From contig NZ_MLQS01000001.1 in the NCBI RefSeq assembly GCF_001866055.1, positions 587,183 through 621,172 on the forward strand: a stretch of DNA of 33,990 bases, given 5' to 3'. Both the position numbers and the translations under genes were made by a program. The notes under the pieces were generated by a model. That model was not told where the DNA came from, searched no databases, and saw only the letters and a list, made by a program, of their open reading frames with translations. The first letter of the stretch is position 1; each line of letters begins with the position of its first letter. The DNA comes from Anaerobacillus alkalidiazotrophicus. Lineage in GTDB: Bacteria > Bacillota > Bacilli > Bacillales_H > Anaerobacillaceae. Positions 1 through 7,819 of the stretch are shown here, in pieces.

Positions 1-237
1 GCGAATGATACACGTTTTGGACTAGCAGCTTATTTCTTTACTGAAAATTTATCTAGAGGAACAAAAATTGCAGAAGCGCTAGAATACGGAATTGTTGGAT
101 GGAACGATGGGATGCCCTCAGTAGCTCAAGCTCCATTCGGTGGTATGAAGGAAAGTGGAATTGGTCGTGAAGGCGGAATAGAAGGTATTGAGGCTTTTCT
201 AGAAACCAAATTCCTATCCATTACCTTAAATGACTGA
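1..237 (+). CDS. gabD: Succinate-semialdehyde dehydrogenase, C-terminal 78 residues (5' truncated by window edge)
   Basis: The open frame enters at base 1 and stops at TGA 235-237. It encodes the C-terminal end of an NAD(P)-dependent aldehyde dehydrogenase. The segments [32 protein letters not shown] and [16 protein letters not shown] are the conserved end of the GabD/SSADH subgroup, where this part forms the oligomerisation arm and the end of the catalytic domain. GabD oxidises succinate semialdehyde to succinate in GABA breakdown. The catalytic Cys and Glu lie upstream of the window and cannot be checked. A second in-phase TGA follows one base later in another frame. Family assignment is firm. 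The exact substrate is inferred from resemblance to known GabD C-termini. Confidence 0.85.
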   Translation, partial: ANDTRFGLAAYFFTENLSRGTKIAEALEYGIVGWNDGMPSVAQAPFGGMKESGIGREGGIEGIEAFLETKFLSITLND

Positions 238-418
238 TGAGCTCAGACGAAATAGTCATTATACATTTTATTACCAATATTAAATTTAATAATTTTTATG
301 TTAAACAACCAACCTCCCTGGTTCTCCACCAGTTTGCCTATGTTACTGAGAGGCTTGGCACCTACTCAGACTGGATTTTCACAAGTTAGCAATTAATATC
401 GTGCTCAGCACGCAACAC

Positions 419-447
419 AAAAAACACATCCCTTGGAATGTGTTTTT
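419..447. terminator. Bidirectional hairpin terminator
   Basis: AAAAACACAT (419/420-429) pairs with ATGTGTTTTT (438-447) around an 8-nt loop, so a U-run follows the stem on either strand. On the minus strand it lies directly downstream of the 5S rRNA remnant at 456-506, where an rRNA operon terminator would be expected. On the plus strand it could end the dehydrogenase transcript. Confidence 0.6.
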
Positions 448-455
448 CCATTTTA

Positions 456-506
456 CCTAGCAACGTCCTACTCTCAAGGGGAAGCCCCTAACTACCATCG
501 GCGAAG
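456..506 (-). pseudogene. 5S rRNA 3' fragment
   Basis: About 50 bp match the 3' part of the complete 5S gene at 32630-32744, in the same orientation; both read ctagcaacgtcctactctc on the plus strand. There are a few differences, including loss of a GC dinucleotide. The 5' half of the 5S is missing. At about 505 the match switches abruptly to rRNA spacer sequence. It is therefore a broken rRNA gene end, not a working 5S. Confidence 0.8.
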
Positions 507-581
507 CTACTAACTTCAATCACTTCATGAATTACGTCCTTGAATTTACTACGTGCAGCTTTGCGACGAGGAAGCTTTCTT
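505..581 (-). repeat. rRNA spacer-derived repeat fragment
   Basis: From aagctactaacttcaatcac to gacgaggaagctttctta this stretch matches the spacer repeats at 32749-32902 and 32910-33064, with the same blocks in the same order (cttcaatcac, gaattgactacatgcagc, tcgaggaagc). It joins a truncated 5S on one side and a truncated tetR-like frame on the other, so it marks a past rearrangement through rRNA operon DNA. Confidence 0.75.
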
Positions 582-839
582 ATGCAAGAGGCTGAGCATT
601 ATATGAATGAGGTTATTGAAAAAGCCTTTGAAGAAGCAATGAAGTCTGGGGAAATAAATCGAGTTAATCCGCTATTTGCTACACAAACATTTTTAGCACT
701 AATGAAGGTCGGTAACTATAAAAACCCTGATAACACTTCGATTCTCCCTACAATTCAAGAAACAGCAGTACAACTTGCCGATTTTGAAATGGTTATTTTC
801 AAAAAAACTAACTTTTTAATCATTGATACATTTTCTTGA
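582..839 (+). pseudogene. TetR-family regulator, C-terminal remnant
   Basis: From about 582 the plus-strand frame reads QEAEHYMNEVIEKAFEEAMK, then SGEINRVNPLFATQTFLALM, typical of the ligand-binding C-terminal domain of TetR/AcrR regulators (amphipathic helices 8-9 with a 'G-x-[FI]-x-x-x-[DN]-P' style turn). The N-terminal helix-turn-helix is absent: upstream DNA is rRNA spacer, so the gene was cut by a rearrangement at about 582. The frame also looks shifted near 785, where ADFEMVIFKK replaces the usual ending. No ribosome binding site is evident. It is most likely inactive. The family call rests on pattern only. Confidence 0.55.
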
Positions 840-890
840 AATTTTCTTAAACGACCACCTTAGGGTTTGCTGCTGGTATTTATTTAGTAT

Positions 891-1020
891 TTAGGGGCGC
901 TTATCCCACACGTACCCTTCATATTTAGCACCAACAGCAATTGCTTTCAACAATCAATGACACTTCCACCGCCAACTGCCAAAAAAAGTCAACTCGTTTC
1001 CCTTTCCTATTTCAATTCCC
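891..1020 (-). pseudogene. Iron-containing alcohol dehydrogenase, decayed fragment
   Basis: On the minus strand, three short frames spell in order GIEIGKGNE, LAVGGGSVIDC and KAIAVGAKYEGYVWDKRP. These are the nucleotide-binding block (GGGSxID) and following helix of the YugJ/BdhA type of iron-dependent alcohol dehydrogenase. Joining them needs two single-base frame changes: one in a T-run near 990 and one near 945. There is then a stop at 891-893. Both the N-terminal part and the whole metal-binding C-terminal domain are missing. It is a relic. Confidence 0.65.
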
Positions 1021-1123
1021 TATTGAACAGTAGTTAAATTTTTAATTTAAAGTTGTAATACTTTTTTTAACATAGTTACTTCTTTTAAACCTTGTCTTAC
1101 AATTGTCTTTTATTATTGTATCT

Positions 1124-1345
1124 TTATTTGCAGTGAAATTTATTCACCAGCTCATCAAATTTCTCAATAGAATCATCATATTCATTTACTTTTCCAAATC
1201 CGTACTTTGGCATAAACAAATGGAAGCCCCGCATACAGAGATGCCTTTAAGTCACCTTCAGTGTCCCCAACATAGACGGGAGCCAATAAGTTATTACCTT
1301 TATACTTGAAATATCTCCACTTAACATCTTCGGTATATTATAAGT
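1124..1345 (-). pseudogene. HAD-family phosphatase, C-terminal remnant with frameshift
   Basis: The minus strand encodes TEDVKWRYFKYKGNN, then LLAPVYVGDTEGDLKASLYA, then GLPFVYAK. After one surplus base near 1206 it continues YGFGKVNEYDDSIEKFDELV to a stop at 1124. YVGDTEGD is HAD motif IV (GDxxxD), and the layout matches phosphoglycolate-phosphatase-like HAD enzymes of Bacillus. Upstream of about 1345 an in-frame TAA blocks the frame and the DxDGT motif is not present, so the gene is truncated and shifted. It lies in a row of relics with the neighbouring dehydrogenase and methyltransferase fragments. Confidence 0.7.
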
Positions 1346-1401
1346 GGAGAATTCCTAAGAACACCAAACTACATGTTCATTAATGACTTCACAATTTATT
1401 A

Positions 1402-1593
1402 TTAAATCTTTCTACCTATTATTGAGACCGCAAACCCTGAAAGATGTGTCTTCACTTCAATTATGTTCAAGCCAACATCTTTAATCATTTGTATTGTATT
1501 TCGGTTAAGGTGGCATCCGTCACAAACACGTTTCCAAAGCGGTGTTACTAATTTTGAAGTGTAGCAAAAAGTGGGTGTTTCATTTGAACATGT
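1402..1593 (-). pseudogene. Class I SAM methyltransferase, C-terminal remnant
   Basis: The minus-strand frame ends at TAA 1402-1404 and reads KLVTPLWKRVCDGCHLNRNT, then IQMIKDVGLNIIEVKTHLSG. The LWKR-x-x-x-GCHLNRxT block followed by 'I...AGF-x-I' and a final beta hairpin is the usual end of UbiE/type-11 methyltransferases. The frame is closed upstream by a stop at about 1594. The SAM-binding glycine-rich motif is therefore missing and only about 60 residues survive. Confidence 0.6.
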
Positions 1594-1744
1594 TTAATTG
1601 ATAAATTTTTTTGAAAAAATGACAATCTCCTCACTTACAATATCCCATTTATTTATTGAACAATGAATAGAACTAGAGTAAAGTAAACATTAGTTTATCT
1701 AACATAACAAAGTAATGATCTCTGACCGCCGGAAAGGAAACTAG

Positions 1745-3127
1745 GTGTTTTTTATAATGATGAAACAAAACTTTTTATTTAGAAATCTCTATATCTTTTA
1801 TTCTTGCGCTTTCATCTTACATATTTTTAACGTATTTTTACAAAAAGATTTTCTCAATTATATTGTTGGGATATTAGCTATTCCTATGTTAGTGATATCG
1901 TTTTTTGGTGCGACAACACTTTTTAAAATTCTAGGATTCTCTTTTCTAGGAATTGGTACTTTTATGTTTTTAAGTGAAGGTCATCCCATTTCACAACTAC
2001 CGCTGTTTTTTACATCTTCCATGTCCTTGCTGACCTTATTAGCAGTTTTACCTTGGATGAATAGTGTAGTCAGGAGCGGAAGGTTTGATCAAAAATTGAG
2101 GGATTTAATGAAAGCCAATGTGAACAATTTAGGTCAGCTATACCCTAGAAGTACAGCAACTACATACACTTTAGGGGCATTTTTAAATTTATCTGCTATT
2201 CCAATTTCTCAGGAAGTTTTGATGAATAGCTTAACGAAGATCAAAACGAAAGTTCAACAATCGTTTATTACTACGGCAACTTTAAGAGGGTTTTCATTAG
2301 TAATAATATGGAGTCCCGTAGAAATTCTACTTGCCCTTACGATTCAATCGACCCAAGTAAGTTATGCTAGTTTTTTACCTTGGTTATTACTCCTATCGTT
2401 TATAGGGCTCCTTTTTGATTTAGTATGGGGAAGATTTTATTATCGAAAGTTTCCATATGAAGCAACTGGCCCTAGTCACACGTTAAATCTAAAAGAACTA
2501 GGAATGAAAATTTTTCACTTAGTCACTGCTTTATCCTTATTCTTAATAGTAGTCATCTTTACTGGCAATTTATTAAATCAAGATTTTGTGATCATTGTTA
2601 CCCTAGTTATATTACCATTTTCCGTCATTTGGGCAATTGTCATGAAACGTTGGCGAAGTTTTTGGTCAATCGGTTGGAAGACGTGGAAAATAAAAACGAA
2701 TTCGATGCAAAATTTTATCGTTCTTTTTTTATCTTTAGCATTTTTCACCAATAGTTTACAAGGAACTGAATTACTACAATCGATTCAATATGTTTTTATC
2801 GCAAACGCAGATTATCCTATTGTCATCCTATTACTGATCCAGTTTACTTTTTTACTATTAGCGTTTTTTGGTGTTCATCCGGTAGCAACCCTCGGAATAT
2901 TAAGCGAAGTTATCACACCATTATTAACGTTCATGAACCCATTAAGTGTTGGAATTGCCTTAATGATTGGAGCAGTAATTAATGCTTCTATAGGAACTTA
3001 CGGCCTAGTAGTTACCATAACATCAATAAATACAAAACAAAGCCCATATCGAATTTCCTTAATAAACTTGCCTTTTGCCCTGTTTATGATTGTGGCGGGT
3101 ACGACGTTAGCTTACCTATTACTTTAA
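1745..3127 (+). CDS. Polytopic membrane protein, possibly a permease (family not recognised)
   Basis: A 460-residue, very hydrophobic protein with roughly 10-12 predicted membrane helices and only short polar loops. The longest loop, around residues 95-150, contains a basic stretch (SGRFDQKLRDLMKANVNNLG). A re-entrant-like segment, FFGVHPVATLG, follows about residue 380 and resembles the glycine/proline-rich turns of ion-transporter-superfamily permeases. That is only a hint, and I assign no substrate. Start: GTG 1745 has AAAGGA six bases upstream. ATG 1757, four codons in, has AGGTG nine bases upstream and is an alternative. It stands alone after the relic region with no clear terminator, and the next gene is convergent. 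Function is unknown. Confidence 0.8.
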   Translation: MFFIMMKQNFLFRNLYIFYSCAFILHIFNVFLQKDFLNYIVGILAIPMLVISFFGATTLFKILGFSFLGIGTFMFLSEGHPISQLPLFFTSSMSLLTLLAVLPWMNSVVRSGRFDQKLRDLMKANVNNLGQLYPRSTATTYTLGAFLNLSAIPISQEVLMNSLTKIKTKVQQSFITTATLRGFSLVIIWSPVEILLALTIQSTQVSYASFLPWLLLLSFIGLLFDLVWGRFYYRKFPYEATGPSHTLNLKELGMKIFHLVTALSLFLIVVIFTGNLLNQDFVIIVTLVILPFSVIWAIVMKRWRSFWSIGWKTWKIKTNSMQNFIVLFLSLAFFTNSLQGTELLQSIQYVFIANADYPIVILLLIQFTFLLLAFFGVHPVATLGILSEVITPLLTFMNPLSVGIALMIGAVINASIGTYGLVVTITSINTKQSPYRISLINLPFALFMIVAGTTLAYLLL

Positions 3128-3258
3128 AAGGATCACGAGTACTAAAGTAAACGACTTTAGCAACTCCTTAACACGAATTCAAAGGGATGGTTTAATCGCT
3201 TCTTAATTTTAGCAAAAATATGAAAGAAGCAAGAGGCCCGTCCCTCACTTCCCCACTG

Positions 3259-4278
3259 TTATCGATTTACTGTTTCCCACAAGCGAATTAATTTTTGACC
3301 GCTAACGTTTAACCATTGTTGATAGGCAGCTATTTTTACAATTTGTTTCTTTAGCACCGATGGATCGTCTATTCCGTCTAAATACCTTCCTAAAAAGTGG
3401 ATAAAAACATCTAACCTTCTAAGTTGAACTAATAGTGGTAAGGCTTCAATTTCAGAATCCATTATATTCATCGTTGAAGCAAAGCCAGAGAAAAAGTGAT
3501 GAGCTTTTTCTAAATAAACGCCTTCATTTACTTCTTTAGATATTATATCTGAAATACATACAGCTACCTCCATAATTCGGAGGTCACGAGTCGTAAATTC
3601 AAAATCAAGAATCGCATTTATCTTTCGATCAGTATTTATTAGTATATTTGATGCATTTAAATCTCCATGAATGATCTGATGAGGAAATTTCTTTATACTA
3701 GGGACGAACCTTTTGAGATCAACCAACTGAGAAGCTATCCACAAAAGTTCACTTTTAAATTCTTTCCATTCATCAGGTGGGTTGCTACACCACTCTACTA
3801 CTTTACTGATCGAACATTTTGGGTGTGCATGTTCAATCTCATAATAAGGGCGATAAATCAAAGGCTGTTGAATCTGGATACCCTGTAGAACAGTTAACAA
3901 ATGACCTACACTTTCTCCAAACGAAAAAAGAACTTCTTCCTTATTAAAAATTGGGTTGTCTCCTTCAATATAGTGATAGATACAAGCAATTTTATTTGAG
4001 GGCAATCGAAGTAAGGATTTTCCATCTTTCATCACCGGTAAAGGGATTTTAAAAGGAAGATCTGCAAGTTGATTCAGTTTTAATAAAACCTCATGTTCTA
4101 GCTTTACTTTTGCTTCCTCGTTATGTGTATCATAGATGCGTAGTATATATTTTTTCGCATCTCTTTCAAGATACCGAGTGGTATTGTTATATCCACTTTT
4201 CCCACGATAGATTGACACTGGTAATTTTTCTTGAAACATACTCTCTATAAGATAGTCAAACTCGCGGTCTTCATTCAT
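3259..4278 (-). CDS. Aminoglycoside phosphotransferase (APH)-family kinase
   Basis: A 339-residue cytoplasmic protein of the APH/choline-kinase/homoserine-kinase-like fold. The catalytic loop is HGDLNASN at residues 204-211 (catalytic Asp206, metal-binding Asn211) and the DFG-equivalent is LDFEF at 224-228 (Asp225). An N-terminal lobe with KKYILRIYD and a conserved EHEVL helix (about 61-65) precedes them. Such enzymes transfer phosphate from ATP to a small hydroxylated molecule; the substrate cannot be read from sequence, and drug resistance should not be assumed. ATG 4278 has GAGG about 11 bases upstream. It is monocistronic and convergent with the membrane protein gene at 1745-3127. Homoserine kinase-like or spore-coat (CotS-like) roles are alternatives. 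Confidence 0.85.
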   Translation of the reverse strand: MNEDREFDYLIESMFQEKLPVSIYRGKSGYNNTTRYLERDAKKYILRIYDTHNEEAKVKLEHEVLLKLNQLADLPFKIPLPVMKDGKSLLRLPSNKIACIYHYIEGDNPIFNKEEVLFSFGESVGHLLTVLQGIQIQQPLIYRPYYEIEHAHPKCSISKVVEWCSNPPDEWKEFKSELLWIASQLVDLKRFVPSIKKFPHQIIHGDLNASNILINTDRKINAILDFEFTTRDLRIMEVAVCISDIISKEVNEGVYLEKAHHFFSGFASTMNIMDSEIEALPLLVQLRRLDVFIHFLGRYLDGIDDPSVLKKQIVKIAAYQQWLNVSGQKLIRLWETVNR

Positions 4279-4424
4279 TCCATGTATACCTCACATTGTT
4301 TTCTTTGTTATCAATATAATCATATACTAATTCTGAGCCTAAATAAATGTAATAAGAGCATAATCTAGATTTACAGTATCAAGTACAATTGCTTATAGGC
4401 ACCACATGTACCTTAACCAATAAA

Positions 4425-4631
4425 GCTAAACTTCAATCAGTGGGGTTTCCTTCATCCGCCACTGGTTGTTAGTTTAACTTATACCACAGGCATTAGAATA
4501 ACTAATCATCAGCTTCACTGATGAAAGTTATTCAATATCGGACCTATAGGGGCAGTTAATCCCCAACCTAACTTTTCGATTTTCTTAAGTTTTGAGCTGG
4601 CGGTCTTACTTCCCCATAAGAGTGGGATAAA
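4425..4631 (+). mobile_element. MITE family A, copy 1 (207 bp, diverged)
   Basis: Same element as at 9817-10028, 26262-26474 and 28509-28647. It begins GCTAAACTTCAATCAGTGGG after a TAAA flank and ends GAGTGGGATAAA. It has a left stem (CAGTGGGG/CCACTGG region, degraded) and a right stem around TTTTCGATTTTCTTAAG. Substitutions in both stems suggest this is an older copy. There is no coding capacity. It sits in the intergenic region between the APH-like kinase and the reductase gene. Confidence 0.85.
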
Positions 4632-4675
4632 TATCTAATCACGTTGTGCCACTGGACTTAACTTGTGAATTCATT

Positions 4676-5209
4676 TCATTTAGTAACTTTATAATGTAGT
4701 TCCACAAACTGATTGAAGGACCTTGTACCTTCTAATGACAGCTCTAATTGGTAATCTCCTTGTTTAAATAAAGGAATTCCATTTCCTAATACTGTTGGGG
4801 CGACTGTTAAAATAATCTCATCCACTAATTTTTCTTTTACGAAAGATTGAAGTAAATCTCCACCACCAACAATCCAAATATTTTTCCCTTCCTTGTTTTT
4901 AATTTTGTTCGTAAAACTAACTATATCTTCATTTATAAATCTTACATCTTCGGTATCATCCATAATCGACCTTGTAAAAACATAACATCCTTTGTTTTTA
5001 TATGGAAATTCACTTGCTTTGTGTTTCATTATCCAATCGTAAGTTTTTTTCCCCATTAAAATTGTATCCACTGTATCATAAAACTCTGAATATCCATTAT
5101 CTCCTTCGCCTTCTACATTAAATAACCAATCTAGTGACTCATTTTTTGTAGCTATGTATCCATCTAAACTCGTAGCAATGAATAATACTAAACTCCGTTT
5201 TTTATTCAT
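4676..5209 (-). CDS. Dihydrofolate reductase / RibD C-terminal-fold protein
   Basis: A 177-residue protein beginning MNKKRSLVLFIATSLDGYIA. This N-terminal strand with 'S-x-DGYIA' is the hallmark of the RibD C-terminal/DHFR-like family (YwjB, YyaP). Other family marks are ILMGKKTYDWI (about 52-62, dinucleotide contact) and IWIVGGGDLLQSF (about 115-127, NADPH phosphate-binding glycine turn), followed by LVDEIILTVAPTVLGNGIPL. The fold binds NADPH and reduces a pterin- or pyrimidine-like substrate; the actual substrate is unknown. ATG 5209 is chosen because GAGGAA lies seven bases upstream. A TTG five codons earlier overlaps that site and is unlikely. Transcribed alone. Confidence 0.85.
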   Translation of the reverse strand: MNKKRSLVLFIATSLDGYIATKNESLDWLFNVEGEGDNGYSEFYDTVDTILMGKKTYDWIMKHKASEFPYKNKGCYVFTRSIMDDTEDVRFINEDIVSFTNKIKNKEGKNIWIVGGGDLLQSFVKEKLVDEIILTVAPTVLGNGIPLFKQGDYQLELSLEGTRSFNQFVELHYKVTK

Positions 5210-5295
5210 AATCCACTTCCTCAATCAGGAATATTTGTCCGTTTTTAATGTATCAAAGTAAAACTATTATTTCAAATATCCTACTTTGTTACAAT

Positions 5296-5451
5296 AAAAG
5301 CGCAAGCGCCTTGGTCACGAGCGAAAGGCACTGGAAGGCCTTTGACAGAAGCCGCTCTTTGGCTTCCGAAAAGGACTGAAGTGACCGAGCTCGTAGGCGC
5401 TGAAGCTAGACAGTTTCCAAGTTAGAAATTTATAAATTCTGATACTGCAAG
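5296..5451. repeat. Repeat family C, copy 1
   Basis: It starts AAAAGCGCAAGCGCC and ends with GCTAGACAGTTTCCAAGTTA then GAAATTTATAAATTCTGATACTGCAAG. Copy 2 follows directly and copy 3 is at 26778-26890. The ends (GCGCAAGCGCC, GGCGCTGAAGCTAGAC) are partly complementary, so a transcript would fold into a long hairpin. No coding frame is convincing. Similar GCGCAAG...GCGCTGGAGCTAGACA repeats are scattered in other Bacillus-type genomes; function unknown. Confidence 0.75.
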
Positions 5452-5714
5452 AAAAGCGCAAGGCCCCCGCCTATCAGCGACAAACACTGGAAGGTCGACA
5501 AGTAGCGGTCTGCTCTTTGATCGCAATCTATGTGCTTCTGCGTCTGACAGCAATGCTTCGAAGTAGGCTTCCTCGAAGCATTGCTGCATGAAGCTATTCA
5601 GAGACGTTATTCAAGTAGTTATTGAAGTCCGTTGCTTGACTGAAGTGATCGAGCCGATGGCGCCTGGAGCTAGACAGTTTCCAAGTTAGAATTTTATAAA
5701 TTCTGATACTGCAA
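5452..5714. repeat. Repeat family C, copy 2, with internal 13-bp stem
   Basis: It has the same ends as copy 1 (AAAAGCGCAAG ... GCTAGACAGTTTCCAAGTTA) but a longer middle (263 bp). The middle contains the perfect inverted repeat AGCAATGCTTCGA (5549-5561) / TCGAAGCATTGCT (5573-5585), absent from the other copies. It lies tandem to copy 1, between the reductase gene and the hmp terminator. Confidence 0.75.
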
Positions 5715-5745
5715 AAAAGAGGAACTGCCATTACAACAGTTCCTC
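5713..5745 (-). terminator. Rho-independent terminator of hmp
   Basis: GAGGAACTG (5719-5727) pairs with CAGTTCCTC (5737-5745). Read on the minus strand, the stem is followed by TTTTTT (5713-5718). It lies 90 bases beyond the hmp stop codon. Confidence 0.85.
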
Positions 5746-5834
5746 ACCTAATACACCCTAACTTTAAAAACTTCCGGTGTTATCGAATTTTATTAAATCA
5801 CTAACTTTATATTCCTTTTCAAAGGCTTCTTTTG

Positions 5835-7070
5835 TTAGCTATCTAATTCTCCTTGTGGCCCAAAGAATTCAAAGTGTATATCTTCATTACGTACACCCCA
5901 ATCTTTTAAGGCGCTGTAAATCACTTTCATAAATGGGACTGGTCCGCAAAAATAAAATTCGGCATCATTATTTTCTAAGATAGATTGAAGATACTCAAGA
6001 TCTATTAAACCTTCTTTTTGATAATCTTTTACTACTCTATCCTCTTGTGTTGGTGCTTCGTAACAGAAAAAATAGTTTGCATGGTTACTTTTTGAAGTAG
6101 CTTCGATTACCTCTTCTTTAAGGGCATGATAAGAACCATTGATTGCTGCGTGAATAAAGGTTACCTTTCTTTCAGGATCCTTTTCTACTATTGTCTTAAG
6201 CATACTAACCAATGGAGTTTGGCCAACGCCGCCACTAATTAAGACGACTGGTCGCTCAGTTTCCTGTTTAAGGATAAAATCACCAGCAGGTGCCGTAACT
6301 TCTAATACATCTCCTTCATCTACTTGATCATGGAGGAAATTAGAAACCATTCCATCAGGTAATCCATCGCGCCCTTTTTCACGCTTAACACTTATTCGGT
6401 AATAGTCTTTGAAAGGAGAATCAGATAAACTGTATTGTCTAATATGTGTATACTCTTCTCCATCAATCACTGCTTTTATGGATATATATTGCCCAGGCTC
6501 AAACTCAGATATTTCTCCACCATCTTTTGGCTTTAGGTAAAAAGATGTAATCACATCACTTTCCTTAATTTTGTTTGTTACTACGAACTTTCGATACTCT
6601 CTCCAACCGCCCTGTTTTTCTTCAGCTTCATCATACATTTCTTTTTCTACTGTAATAAACACATCTGCAATCACACCATAAGCTTCTCCCCAAGCTTGAA
6701 TAATGTCATCAGTAGCAGCATCTCCCAAAACGTCTTTAATGGCCAATAGTAAATGTTTCCCAACAATCGGATAGTGCTCTGCTTTAATAGTTAAACTACG
6801 ATGTTTATGGGCGATTTGTTTGACTACTGGAAGGATTGCCTCAAGATTATCAATATACATGGCAGCTGCATAAACTGTATTTGCTAAAGCTTTAGGCTGA
6901 TGTCCTTGTTTTTGGTGTGCATGATTAAAAATGTTTAAAAGTTCAGGATGATTTGAAAACACCAATTCATAAAATCTTTTTGTAATGGTTTCACCATGTT
7001 CAGCAAGTACTGGAACGGTTGACTTAATAATATTTATCGTGTCTTGACTCAATGATTTTACCCCACTCAT
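5835..7070 (-). CDS. hmp: Flavohemoglobin / nitric oxide dioxygenase
   Basis: A 411-residue cytoplasmic enzyme that turns NO and O2 into nitrate using NAD(P)H. Domain order is complete: globin (about 1-138) with Tyr34 (B10), Gln53 (E7) and proximal His90 in IAHKH; an FAD-binding beta barrel (about 150-255) with RQYSLSD; an NAD-binding domain (about 265-400) with [12 protein letters not shown] and the ending [12 protein letters not shown] 7070 has GGAGGGG upstream. The gene is divergent from nsrR, whose product should repress it: the 176-bp gap contains two NsrR-type operators, and the one at 7095-7117 lies only 25 bases from the start codon. It ends at a good terminator. Length and residues match functional Hmp proteins. 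Confidence 0.97.
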   Translation of the reverse strand: MSGVKSLSQDTINIIKSTVPVLAEHGETITKRFYELVFSNHPELLNIFNHAHQKQGHQPKALANTVYAAAMYIDNLEAILPVVKQIAHKHRSLTIKAEHYPIVGKHLLLAIKDVLGDAATDDIIQAWGEAYGVIADVFITVEKEMYDEAEEKQGGWREYRKFVVTNKIKESDVITSFYLKPKDGGEISEFEPGQYISIKAVIDGEEYTHIRQYSLSDSPFKDYYRISVKREKGRDGLPDGMVSNFLHDQVDEGDVLEVTAPAGDFILKQETERPVVLISGGVGQTPLVSMLKTIVEKDPERKVTFIHAAINGSYHALKEEVIEATSKSNHANYFFCYEAPTQEDRVVKDYQKEGLIDLEYLQSILENNDAEFYFCGPVPFMKVIYSALKDWGVRNEDIHFEFFGPQGELDS

Positions 7071-7094
7071 AAAAAACCCCTCCGATAAATTTTA

Positions 7095-7117
7095 AATATG
7101 TATTTGAAATACCTCTT
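7095..7117. promoter_or_regulatory. Probable NsrR operator 1 (hmp-proximal)
   Basis: A 23-bp near-palindrome, halves AATATGTATTT and AAATACCTCTT around G. It differs at three positions from an AAGATGTATTT / AAATACATCTT inverted repeat, the form expected of NsrR sites. Its position would let a bound repressor block hmp transcription start or early elongation. Function is inferred from the adjacent nsrR gene. Confidence 0.65.
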
Positions 7118-7141
7118 TATTAAAACATCAATCAACTATAA

Positions 7142-7164
7142 AAGCAATATTTTAGATACATCTT
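7142..7164. promoter_or_regulatory. Probable NsrR operator 2
   Basis: A 23-bp imperfect inverted repeat. The right half AGATACATCTT is nearly perfect and the left half AAGCAATATTT is weaker, with four mismatches to the same consensus as operator 1. It lies between hmp and the nsrR promoter, centred about 53 bp upstream of the nsrR -10, so it could serve hmp activation control or nsrR autoregulation. Confidence 0.55.
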
Positions 7165-7182
7165 TTAAGCCACGATTTATTC

Positions 7183-7211
7183 TTAAGAGTTAAATGTGAT
7201 ACTATTATAAT
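7183..7211 (+). promoter_or_regulatory. nsrR promoter
   Basis: The -10 is a perfect TATAAT (7206-7211). A weak -35 TTAAGA (7183-7188) lies 17 bases upstream. The nsrR ATG follows 35 bases downstream. Confidence 0.55.
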
Positions 7212-7246
7212 GACAGTCTATTTTTTAAAAAAGAGGAAGATGTTTT

Positions 7247-7705
7247 ATGCAGTTAACAACATATACTGATTATTCTCTTCGACTTCTGATCTTTTTAGGG
7301 ACACAACCGGAAGGAAAATTATCAAGTATTAAAGAAATTTCCAACATTTACGGCATATCAAATAACCACTTGAGTAAAATAGTTTATGAGTTAGCACAAC
7401 TAGGACTCATCAAAACCGTCCGTGGTAGAAATGGTGGCATTAGATTAGCAAAGCCACCACGAGAGATTAACATTGGTTGGGTCATTCGTCAGACTGAGGA
7501 TAACCTTGATTTAGTGGAGTGTTTTAATAAAGAGCACAATAGATGTATTATTACTTCTGCTTGTGGCTTAAAACATGTACTTAAAGAGGCATTGCAAGCC
7601 TATTTCCAAATTCTTGATGCCTATACTCTTGAGGATGTAATAGTAAATTCAGGATCTTTCAATACATTATTACATTCAGAACCAATCGAAAAAACCAATT
7701 CCTAA
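7247..7705 (+). CDS. nsrR: Rrf2-family Fe-S repressor, NsrR
   Basis: A 152-residue regulator of the Rrf2 family. The winged helix-turn-helix spans about residues 1-75 (YTDYSLRLLIFLG, then ISNNHLSKIVYELAQLGLIK and the wing RGRNGGIRLAKP). Cysteines at 92, 100 and 106 (ECFNKEHNRC...SACGLKH) are at the positions that bind the [4Fe-4S] cluster in Bacillus NsrR. NO destroys the cluster and releases DNA, switching on hmp. The divergent placement next to hmp and two operator-like sites supports NsrR rather than IscR or CymR. ATG 7247 has AAGAGGAAG seven bases upstream. A hairpin terminator overlaps its last codons. Confidence 0.93.
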   Translation: MQLTTYTDYSLRLLIFLGTQPEGKLSSIKEISNIYGISNNHLSKIVYELAQLGLIKTVRGRNGGIRLAKPPREINIGWVIRQTEDNLDLVECFNKEHNRCIITSACGLKHVLKEALQAYFQILDAYTLEDVIVNSGSFNTLLHSEPIEKTNS

Positions 7706-7729
7706 TTACAATGGATTGGTTTTATTTTT
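7691..7729 (+). terminator. nsrR terminator
   Basis: AAAACCAAT (7691-7699) pairs with ATTGGTTTT (7715-7723), followed by ATTTTT. The left arm lies inside the last codons of nsrR. Confidence 0.75.
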
Positions 7730-7819
7730 GAGTAAGGATAACCGAAAAATCATTATGCTTGTGTCAAGACTTTCGTCACACTTTTTGTTTCCGGTGAGTA
7801 ACATCACTGCACTAAAAAG

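Noticed and set aside
540..581. Upstream extension of the TetR remnant from TTG 540
   Set aside because: This part is rRNA spacer DNA, so the first 14 codons are a chance fusion.
1103..1309. 68-codon plus-strand ORF
   Set aside because: It overlaps the minus-strand HAD remnant, which explains the sequence better.
3142..3164. CTAAAGT-ACTTTAG hairpin after the membrane protein gene as a terminator
   Set aside because: The stem is only seven A/T-rich pairs and no U-run follows on either strand.
3259..4278. Aminoglycoside resistance gene
   Set aside because: The fold is APH-like, but many housekeeping kinases share HGDxxxxN; nothing in the sequence points to antibiotic substrates.
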